NCBI GenBank assembly: GCA_016927175.1
Contig: JAFGNC010000516.1
Span: 1 to 6,823, forward strand
Direction: 5' to 3'
Length of the DNA stretch: 6,823 nucleotides
From: Gammaproteobacteria bacterium
GTDB lineage: Bacteria; Pseudomonadota; Gammaproteobacteria; Steroidobacterales; Rariloculaceae
Below are positions 1 through 5,162 of the stretch, piece by piece (the stretch's first letter is position 1; every line of letters begins with the position of its first letter). A program made the translations under genes and the position numbers. Below the pieces are notes generated by a model. The model saw nothing but the letters and a program-made list of their open reading frames with translations. It had not been told where the DNA came from and ran no database searches.

Positions 1-272
1 CCGAGCGAGTTCACGCAGATCACGAAGTAACGGTGCGTGTCGATCGGGTGACCCGGACCGATGATCTCCTCCCACCAGCCCGGAGTCGGATCGTCGACGC
101 TCGAGGCGGCATGCGCGGACGGCGACATGCCCGTGAAGATCAGCACCGCGTTGCTGCGGTCCTCGTTCAGCTCGCCCCAGGTCTCGTACGCGATGCCGGC
201 CTGCACGAGGTGCCCGCCCCGATGCATCGGGAACTCGCCCGGCACGGTGACGTAGCGGCGTGCTCTGGCCAA
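1..272 (-). CDS. metX: MetX-family O-acyltransferase, probably serine/homoserine O-succinyltransferase (partial, N-terminal 90 residues)
   Basis: The gene reads leftward and leaves the window, so only the N-terminal 90 residues are visible. The family is alpha/beta-hydrolase-fold acyltransferases that activate the hydroxyl of homoserine or serine with acetyl- or succinyl-CoA for methionine or cysteine synthesis in the cytoplasm. Family-typical pieces are FPMHRGG (residues 14-20), YETWGELN (29-36), PGWWEEIIGPG (64-74) and PIDTHRYFVICVNSL (76-90). The stretch TGMSPSAHAASS (47-58) replaces the CHALTG-like segment of classical MetX and recalls the Xanthomonas-type serine O-succinyltransferase group, so succinyl transfer is my preferred inference. 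The catalytic Ser-Asp-His residues lie outside the window. The frame is open upstream of the start. TTG at 272 was chosen because an AAGGA sits 9 nt before it and it leaves 13 residues before FPM, as is usual; GTG at 245 is the alternative. Substrate assignment is uncertain; family assignment is firm. Confidence 0.88.
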   Translation of the reverse strand, partial: MARARRYVTVPGEFPMHRGGHLVQAGIAYETWGELNEDRSNAVLIFTGMSPSAHAASSVDDPTPGWWEEIIGPGHPIDTHRYFVICVNSL

Positions 273-281
273 AGCGGAAGG

Positions 282-286
282 TCCTT
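282..286 (-). promoter_or_regulatory. Ribosome binding site deciding a TTG start
   Basis: On the minus strand AAGGA lies 9 nt upstream of the TTG at 272-270. This is the only good Shine-Dalgarno match near the 5' end of the acyltransferase frame, which contains no ATG before residue 16, inside the conserved FPMHRGG motif. It is the main reason for preferring TTG as start codon. Confidence 0.55.
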
Positions 287-330
287 GACAGGGAGGGAGC
301 CGCAGAGTGTAGAGCCCCCCCGCCCGCGCG

Positions 331-371
331 TTTGGAACTTCTCGTTATGACATTAGTGCGCAAACTTAAGT
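331..371 (-). promoter_or_regulatory. A+T-richer island, possible promoter region for the acyltransferase gene
   Basis: Within an otherwise extremely G+C-rich spacer, 331-371 is markedly richer in A and T. On the minus strand it reads through CTTAAG, TTGCGC, TAATG and CATAAC, and a TACACT that could serve as a -10 element lies further downstream at 306-311. No pair of hexamers has both good matches to the sigma-70 consensus and correct spacing, so I do not name specific -35/-10 boxes. Placement 60-100 bases upstream of the start codon and the base composition are the only support. Confidence 0.3.
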
Positions 372-382
372 CCCGGGCTCGA

Positions 383-467
383 GCTGCGGGACGAGGTCGT
401 GCCGGCGCGTGCTGCGGGACGAGGTCGTGCTGGCGCGTGCTGCGGGGCGAGGTCGTGCCTGGCGCGC
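383..467. repeat. Three tandem copies of a 28-bp unit with internal inverted repeat
   Basis: Copy 1 is 383-410, copy 2 is 411-438 and copy 3 is 439-467. Copies 1 and 2 differ at a single base (CCGG versus CTGG near the end). Copy 3 has a GGGGCGAGG in place of GGGACGAGG and one extra base in GTGCCTGG. Each unit contains ACGAGGTCGT or a close variant; in copy 1 this widens to an imperfect palindrome at 387-404 (CGGGACGA, GG, TCGTGCCG, seven of eight arm positions pairing). The period is not a multiple of three and no gene covers it, so it is noncoding. It lies between the end of der and the acyltransferase promoter region. Function unknown: operator array, processing or termination element, or simple slippage are all possible. 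Confidence 0.85.
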
Positions 468-538
468 GCCGCGGCGGCGGCCGCAGCGCAGCCGTTCCAC
501 GCGTGATCGCGGACGGGCCGCGGCTCAGCGCGCGGGGC

Positions 539-1969
539 TCAGCGGCCGCGCCGGGCGTGCTTGATGACCCGTCGGCGGCGCTCCCGCTGCCGCGGCGTCA
601 GCTTGTTGCGGCGCCCCGCGAACGGATTGTCGCCGCTCTTCAGCTCCACCCGGATCGGCGTGCCCTCGAGCCTCAGCGCCTCGCGGAAGCGATTCTCGAG
701 ATAGCGCTTGTACGCCGCCGGCACGCGCTCCGCCTGCGTGCCGTGCACGACGACGATCGGCGGGTAGCGGCCGCCCTGATGCGCATAGCGCAGCCGCACC
801 TGCCGCCCGCGGATCATCGGCGGCGCATGCTCGGTCGTCGCGTCCTTCAGCAGCTGGTTCAGGCGCGGCGTCGGCAGGCTCACGCCGGCCGCATCATAGG
901 CCGCGAGCGCCGAGCGCACGAGCTCGGCGATTCCGCTGCCGTGCAGTGCCGAGATGTGGTGGATCTTCGCGTACGGCACGAAGTCGAGCCTGCGCTCCGC
1001 CTCGGCCTGCGCTCTGCCGCGCTGCGCGCTGCTCAGGCCGTCCCACTTGTTGATGCCGATCACGAGCGCGCGGCCGCGCTGCGCCGTCAGGCCGATCAGG
1101 TGCGTGTCCTGGTCCGTGACGCCCTCGCGCGCGTCGAGCAGCGCGATGACGACGCCCGCGTCCTCGATCGCCTGCAGGCTCTGAACGATGCTGTATTTCT
1201 CGACCGCCTCGCTGACCCTGGCGCGCCGCCGGATACCGGCCGTGTCGATCAGGGAGAAGCGCCTGCCGTCGCGCTCGCACGGCACGACGATGCTGTCGCG
1301 GGTCGTGCCGGGCTCCGCCGACGTGACGAGGCGGTCCTGGCCGATCAGCCGGTTGATCAGCGTCGACTTGCCGACATTCGGCCGCCCGATCACGGCCAGC
1401 GTCGGCCCGCGCTCGCGCGAGCCGCGCCCGGCGTCGTCCTCCGCGCCTTCCTCGCCCTCCCCGGCGCCTTCCGTCGGAGCGAAGGGCTCGAGCACCGCTT
1501 CCAGCAGCGCCGCGATACCCTGGCCGTGCAGCGCGGCGACGCGGAAGGGCCGGCCGAAGCCGAGCCGGAAGAAGTCCGCCTCCGCCAGCGCGGCGTCGGC
1601 GCCTTCCGCCTTGTTGATCGCGACCGTCACGGGCTTGCCGGAGCGGCGCAGCCGCTGCGCGATGCGCTCGTCCTCGGCGGTCAGGCCGTCTTTATGGTCG
1701 ACGACGAAGACGATCGCGTCGGCTTCGTCGAGCGCGAGATCGACCTGATGCTCGACCAGCGACTGCATCTCGCCGGGCGCCTCGGCGCCGAGCCCGCCCG
1801 TGTCGATCGCGACATAGGTGCGCCCGTGATGCCGGGCATAGCCGTAGCGGCGGTCCCGCGTGACGCCCGGATAGTCGGCGACCAGCGCGTCCCGCGTCGA
1901 CGTCAGGCGATTGAACAGCGTGGACTTGCCGACGTTGGGGCGGCCGACCAGCGCCACGGCGGGTAACAT
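539..1969 (-). CDS. der: Ribosome-assembly GTPase Der (EngA), two tandem GTPase domains
   Basis: Der is an essential cytoplasmic GTPase that acts in maturation of the 50S ribosomal subunit. The 476-residue product has the whole family layout. GTPase domain 1 shows the P-loop GRPNVGKST (9-17), DTGG (56-59) and NKAE (119-122). An acidic linker runs about 162-187. GTPase domain 2 shows GRPNVGKST (195-203), DTAG (242-245) and NKWD (307-310). A KH-like domain follows at about 360-450, then a strongly basic tail (451-476, rich in Arg/Lys) likely to touch rRNA. The first-domain G4 motif has Glu where NKxD has Asp. The frame stays open a further 62 codons upstream, through bamB in another frame, but the ATG at 1969 gives the normal N-terminus just before the first P-loop, and GAGG lies 8 nt ahead of it. 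It is last in the pilW-to-der cluster, 16 nt after bamB. No intrinsic terminator with a T-run is visible beyond its TGA. Confidence 0.98.
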   Translation of the reverse strand: MLPAVALVGRPNVGKSTLFNRLTSTRDALVADYPGVTRDRRYGYARHHGRTYVAIDTGGLGAEAPGEMQSLVEHQVDLALDEADAIVFVVDHKDGLTAEDERIAQRLRRSGKPVTVAINKAEGADAALAEADFFRLGFGRPFRVAALHGQGIAALLEAVLEPFAPTEGAGEGEEGAEDDAGRGSRERGPTLAVIGRPNVGKSTLINRLIGQDRLVTSAEPGTTRDSIVVPCERDGRRFSLIDTAGIRRRARVSEAVEKYSIVQSLQAIEDAGVVIALLDAREGVTDQDTHLIGLTAQRGRALVIGINKWDGLSSAQRGRAQAEAERRLDFVPYAKIHHISALHGSGIAELVRSALAAYDAAGVSLPTPRLNQLLKDATTEHAPPMIRGRQVRLRYAHQGGRYPPIVVVHGTQAERVPAAYKRYLENRFREALRLEGTPIRVELKSGDNPFAGRRNKLTPRQRERRRRVIKHARRGR

Positions 1970-1985
1970 GCCGGACCTCGGATCC

Positions 1986-3173
1986 TCAGCCCGGCTCTTC
2001 GACGTCTTCGGGTTCCTCGGCCTCGTCTTCCTCGACGACGGTCTGGAACGCCGAGACGCGACCGTCGTCCGACTGCACGACGAGCTTGTCGCCGACGACG
2101 ATCGGCGCAGACGAGATGCGCGCGGAGGAGACCCGCTCGCGCGCGAGAAACTCACCGTCGTCGAGATCGAGCCAGTGCAGATAGCCCTCGAGGTCTCCGA
2201 CGACGACTGCCTGCCCGAAGCGGGTCGGTGCCGTCACGTCGCGGAGCCGTAACGCCTCCTGCGACCAGATGGACGCGCCGTCGCGGCGCGTCACGGCATG
2301 GACGGCCCCGATGTCGTCCGTCACGTAGACGCGGGTGAGATCCACGTCGAGACCCGCGAACGACGACATCTCGCGCTCCCACAGCACGAGCCCGGTGTTC
2401 AGGTCGACGCTGACCGCGCGGCCCTGGTAACCGACGGCGTAGACGTCGTTGCCGACGATCTGGATGTTCGCCCCGATGTCCACCAACCGGTCGAGCTCGT
2501 TGCGGCCCGTCGGCGTGGCGATCGGCAGCTCCCACACCGGCTCGCCGCTCGCGAGCTGATAGGCGCCGATACGACCGTTGTCGAAGCCGGTCACGACCAG
2601 CTGCCCGGCCACGTGCGCTGCCGTGTGCCCGCGCAGCGTCAGCGCCGGCAGGCTCTGCTCGACGCTCCACAGCTCCGTGCCGTTGGCCGTCGAGAAGCCG
2701 CGCAGCCTCCCGTCGACGCTGCGCAGCGCCACGACGTTCCTGCCGATCGCCGGCGGCGCCAGCACTTCGCTGCCCACGGGCCGGCGCCACCGCTCCTGCC
2801 CCGTCTCGGCGTCGAGCAGCAACAGCTGGCCGCTGGAGGACGCCACAGCGAGGAGCCCCTCGCCGTAAGCGGGCCCGGCGGACAGCGGCACATCGGTGTC
2901 GATGGACCAGAGGTTGCGGCCCGTCTCCGCGTCGAGGGCCGCGACGGTGCCGTCACGCGCGGCCGCGTACACGCGCATGCCGTCCGAGCTCGGCTCGAGT
3001 CCGAGCCGCAGGCCCTCCGCGCCGCGGCCGACACGGGCGCTCCACAGGTCGTCGATCTCGATCGTCGGCTCGAATTCGACCAGCTCGGCCGGCGGCTCCA
3101 CGGTGGTCTTGCCGCCGCAGCCGCTGACGAGCAGAGCGGCCGCAAGCCACGCTACAGGCGCGGCGGCCCTCAT
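1986..3173 (-). CDS. bamB: Outer-membrane beta-barrel assembly lipoprotein BamB
   Basis: BamB is a lipoprotein of the BAM complex; it binds BamA and helps insert beta-barrel proteins into the outer membrane. The 395-residue product, close to the E. coli length, begins with a short lipoprotein signal: hydrophobic segment at 6-17 and lipobox LVSGC with Cys19 as lipidation site. The residue after it is Gly, not Asp, which fits sorting to the outer membrane. The rest shows eight PQQ-like propeller repeats, seen as recurring strands such as VAALDAETGRNLWSID, LLLLDAETGQERWRRP, IGAYQLASGEPVWELP and VSVDLNTGLVLWEREM. The protein ends in a very acidic tail of about 16 residues (EEDEAEEPEDVEEPG). The ATG at 3173 overlaps the yfgM stop as ATGA, which suggests translational coupling. 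A 25-codon upstream extension to 3248 is rich in Arg, would bury the signal peptide and overlaps yfgM, so it is rejected. Confidence 0.97.
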   Translation of the reverse strand: MRAAAPVAWLAAALLVSGCGGKTTVEPPAELVEFEPTIEIDDLWSARVGRGAEGLRLGLEPSSDGMRVYAAARDGTVAALDAETGRNLWSIDTDVPLSAGPAYGEGLLAVASSSGQLLLLDAETGQERWRRPVGSEVLAPPAIGRNVVALRSVDGRLRGFSTANGTELWSVEQSLPALTLRGHTAAHVAGQLVVTGFDNGRIGAYQLASGEPVWELPIATPTGRNELDRLVDIGANIQIVGNDVYAVGYQGRAVSVDLNTGLVLWEREMSSFAGLDVDLTRVYVTDDIGAVHAVTRRDGASIWSQEALRLRDVTAPTRFGQAVVVGDLEGYLHWLDLDDGEFLARERVSSARISSAPIVVGDKLVVQSDDGRVSAFQTVVEEDEAEEPEDVEEPG

Positions 3174-3823
3174 GCGCCGGGCCCTTCTCCGCCGTCGGCG
3201 GGAGGCAGAGCGCCGATCTTCATTTCGACGAAATTGCGGTTCAGCCACTCCGCGCCGGATGCGTTCAGCGCGTTGGAGTAGGCTTCACGGGCCGCTTCGC
3301 TGTCGCCGAGGGCGACATGCGCGTCTCCGCGCGCTTCGCTGAACTGCGCCTGCATCGGCCCGAGATCCTCGACGTCGAGCAGCGCGAGCGCCTGCTCGTG
3401 GTCGTCCTGATACATCAGCACGCGCGCGAGCCGCAGCCGCGCGATCAGCGACAGCTCACGATCCTGCGAGTTCTCCATGACGTAACGCAGCTCCTCGGCG
3501 GCGCGGTCCGGCTCCGTTGCGAGGTATTCCCGGGCGAGCAGCAGCGCGGCCTGGTCGGTGTAGGGGCTCGACGGATGTTCCTCGCGCAGCTCGGTCAGCA
3601 GCGCCTCGGCCGCGACCTGGTCGTCGTCCTCGAGCACGTCCTGCAGATCGAGGTACAGCGAGGCCGCCTGCTCCGCGCGCGACTCGGTGTACTCGCGGTA
3701 CTGTCCCCAACCGAACAGCACGACCGCTCCGAGCGCGGCGCCGCCGACGAGATACCAGCCGTTTTCGCGCCACCACTCGCGGATCTTTTCAAGTTGCTCT
3801 TTTTCCGAAAGATATTCGTCCAC
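3170..3823 (-). CDS. yfgM: YfgM-type ancillary SecYEG translocon subunit (single-pass, TPR-like)
   Basis: YfgM is an inner-membrane protein that associates with the SecYEG translocon and periplasmic chaperones in E. coli. The 217-residue product is close to the usual family length. The N-terminus, DEYLSEKEQLEKIREWWREN (2-21), is cytoplasmic. A single transmembrane segment follows at about 23-40 (WYLVGGAALGAVVLFGW), and the remaining periplasmic part is helical and TPR-like, with pairs of Ala/Leu-rich helices such as AALLLAREYL and GDAHVALGDSEAAREAY. It ends in a Gly/Pro-rich tail. The start is GTG at 3823, with GGAGG four bases upstream and no in-frame alternative before it; this gives the family's standard N-terminus. 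It sits 52 nt after hisS and overlaps bamB by 4 nt, the usual arrangement in this cluster. Confidence 0.95.
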   Translation of the reverse strand: MDEYLSEKEQLEKIREWWRENGWYLVGGAALGAVVLFGWGQYREYTESRAEQAASLYLDLQDVLEDDDQVAAEALLTELREEHPSSPYTDQAALLLAREYLATEPDRAAEELRYVMENSQDRELSLIARLRLARVLMYQDDHEQALALLDVEDLGPMQAQFSEARGDAHVALGDSEAAREAYSNALNASGAEWLNRNFVEMKIGALPPADGGEGPGA

Positions 3824-3827
3824 GCTT

Positions 3828-3832
3828 CCTCC
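3828..3832 (-). promoter_or_regulatory. Ribosome binding site deciding the GTG start of yfgM
   Basis: A perfect GGAGG lies four bases upstream of the GTG at 3823-3821 on the minus strand. The spacing is a little short, but no other start codon in this frame lies nearby and the resulting N-terminus matches the family. Confidence 0.6.
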
Positions 3833-3851
3833 ACGGAAGAATCACATCGTT

Positions 3852-3876
3852 GGCGCGCCCCCGGGCGCCGCGCGCC
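3852..3876 (-). other. G+C-rich inverted repeat in the hisS-yfgM gap
   Basis: GGCGCG at 3852-3857 pairs exactly with CGCGCC at 3871-3876 around a 13-base loop that is itself G+C-rich (it includes CCCCCGGG). The structure would form immediately at the end of hisS, touching its TAG stop, inside the only sizeable gap of the operon. On the transcribed strand the bases after it are AACGATGTGATT, without a T-run, so it is not a standard Rho-independent terminator. It could pause polymerase, affect mRNA decay or expression of yfgM, or be a chance product of composition. Confidence 0.35.
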
Positions 3877-5156
3877 TATTCTCGCCGCTCCGGCGCGGAT
3901 GACAACTGCGAGACGAGCTGTTCGAGGTTCAGCGACTGTTGCGGCGCGTCGACCCTGAGCGGTTTGAGGCCCAGCGTGCCCGCGGCGAGCTCGTCGTCGC
4001 CGATGATCACGGCATAGCGCGCCCCGCTCTTGTCGGCCCTGCGCATCTGCGCCTTGAAACCCGCCGCCGGCGCGCCGATCGACACGGTAAGAGCGGGCAC
4101 GCGGCTGCGCAACTGCTCCGCGGCGGCGAACGCCGCGCGCCGCGCCGCGTCGCCGACGCTGACGATGAAGACGTCCGGCGCGCGGATGCCCGGGTCGCCT
4201 TCCTCGAGCCGCAGCAGCTCGACGATCCGCTCTACGCCGAGCGCCCAGCCGACGGCCGGCGTATCACGCCCGCCGAGTTGCGCCACGAGCCCGTCGTAAC
4301 GGCCGCCGGAGCAGACGGCGCTCTGCGCCCCGAGCCGGTCCGTCAGCCACTCGAAAACGGTGCGCGTGTAGTAATCGAGGCCGCGGACCAGCCGCGGATT
4401 CAGCTCGGCCTCGACACCGCAGTCGCCGAGCAGCTGCTGCACGCGCTCGAAGTGGGCCCTCGAGGCGTCGTCGAGGTGCTCGGTCAGCACCGGTGCGCCC
4501 GCGATCAGCTCGGCCATGTCCGGGTTCTTGCTGTCGAGAATCCGGAGCGGATTGCGCTCGAGCCGCCGCAGGCTGTCCGCGTCCAGCGCGTCCAGGTGCC
4601 GGGAGAAATACCGTACCAGCGCATCCTTATACACCGCGCGCGACTCCGGCGTGCCGAGAGAGTTCATCTCGAGCCGGACGTGATCGAGGCCGAGCTCGCG
4701 CCACAGCCGCGCCGACATCACGATCAGCTCCGCATCGATCTCCGGCTCGTCGAACCCGAGCGCCTCGACGCTGAGCTGATGGAACTGCCGGTAGCGCCCC
4801 TTCTGCGGCTTCTCGCGTCGGAACATCGGGCCGCTGCACCACAGCTTCTGCTGCTGATTGTGCAGCAGGCCATTGCTGAGGCACGCGCGCACGACGCCGG
4901 CCGTCGCCTCGGGACGCAGCGTGACGCTGTCGCCGCCGCGGTCCTCGAACGTGTACATCTCCTTCTCGACGATGTCGGTCAGCTCGCCGATGGACCGGCT
5001 GAAGAGCTCCGTGCGCTCGATGACCGGGATCCTGATCCGGTGATAGCCGTAGGCCCTGAAGAGCGCCTCGGCCGTGCTCTCGAGCTTCTCCCACAGCGCC
5101 TCGTCCTGCGGGAGGATGTCGTTCATGCCGCGAACCGGCTGCAAAGGGGTCGCCAT
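3876..5156 (-). CDS. hisS: Histidyl-tRNA synthetase (class IIa)
   Basis: This cytoplasmic enzyme charges tRNA-His with histidine using ATP. The 426-residue product is of normal bacterial length and complete. It shows motif 1 around YGYHRIRIPVIERTELF (36-52), the TLRPEATAG loop (79-87), motif 2 at MFRREKPQKGRYRQFHQ (111-127) with the ATP-contacting Arg113, the histidine signature RGLDYYTRTVFE (258-269) containing the catalytic Arg258, the second histidine signature GGRYDGL (284-290) and motif 3 at GWALGVER (303-310). The C-terminal anticodon-binding domain spans about 327-420. Position 116 of the motif 2 loop is Lys in EKPQ, where many relatives have ERPQ; the tRNA-contacting Gln118 is present. 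The ATG at 5156 is 6 nt after the rodZ stop, with GGAG overlapping the end of rodZ about 11 nt upstream, so translation is probably coupled. Confidence 0.98.
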   Translation of the reverse strand: MATPLQPVRGMNDILPQDEALWEKLESTAEALFRAYGYHRIRIPVIERTELFSRSIGELTDIVEKEMYTFEDRGGDSVTLRPEATAGVVRACLSNGLLHNQQQKLWCSGPMFRREKPQKGRYRQFHQLSVEALGFDEPEIDAELIVMSARLWRELGLDHVRLEMNSLGTPESRAVYKDALVRYFSRHLDALDADSLRRLERNPLRILDSKNPDMAELIAGAPVLTEHLDDASRAHFERVQQLLGDCGVEAELNPRLVRGLDYYTRTVFEWLTDRLGAQSAVCSGGRYDGLVAQLGGRDTPAVGWALGVERIVELLRLEEGDPGIRAPDVFIVSVGDAARRAAFAAAEQLRSRVPALTVSIGAPAAGFKAQMRRADKSGARYAVIIGDDELAAGTLGLKPLRVDAPQQSLNLEQLVSQLSSAPERRE

Positions 5157-5162
5157 CGGCCG

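Noticed and set aside
273..330. SAM-responsive riboswitch in the acyltransferase leader
   Set aside because: The leader is short and I could not recognise the conserved core or pairing of any SAM riboswitch class.
33..350. Small plus-strand open frames at the left edge
   Set aside because: They are shadows of the minus-strand acyltransferase, whose reverse-strand translation matches a known family throughout.
364..383. Adjacent palindromes ACTTAAGT, CCCGGG and CTCGAG resembling a cloning polylinker
   Set aside because: The last two are common in G+C-rich DNA, the neighbouring sequence is ordinary chromosomal spacer, and nothing vector-like is present.
383..467. The 28-bp repeats as a CRISPR array
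   Set aside because: The copies are directly adjacent with no spacers, there are only three, and no cas genes are nearby.
461..538. Intrinsic terminator after der
   Set aside because: Several G+C-rich self-complementary stretches exist (for example GCGGCCGC at 477-484), but none is followed by a T-run on the transcribed strand.
260..1966. Long plus-strand open frame antisense to der (568 codons)
   Set aside because: It is Arg/Ala/Leu-rich low-complexity sequence with no recognisable domain, it mirrors the conserved der codons, and long antisense frames are expected at this G+C content.
1970..2155. A 62-residue N-terminal extension of Der
   Set aside because: It is Ser/Arg-rich shadow sequence lying over the bamB 3' end; the ATG at 1969 with GAGG upstream gives the standard N-terminus.
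3174..3248. A 25-residue N-terminal extension of BamB
   Set aside because: It would place an Arg-rich segment before the lipoprotein signal and overlap yfgM by 79 nt; the ATGA-coupled start at 3173 gives a normal signal peptide.
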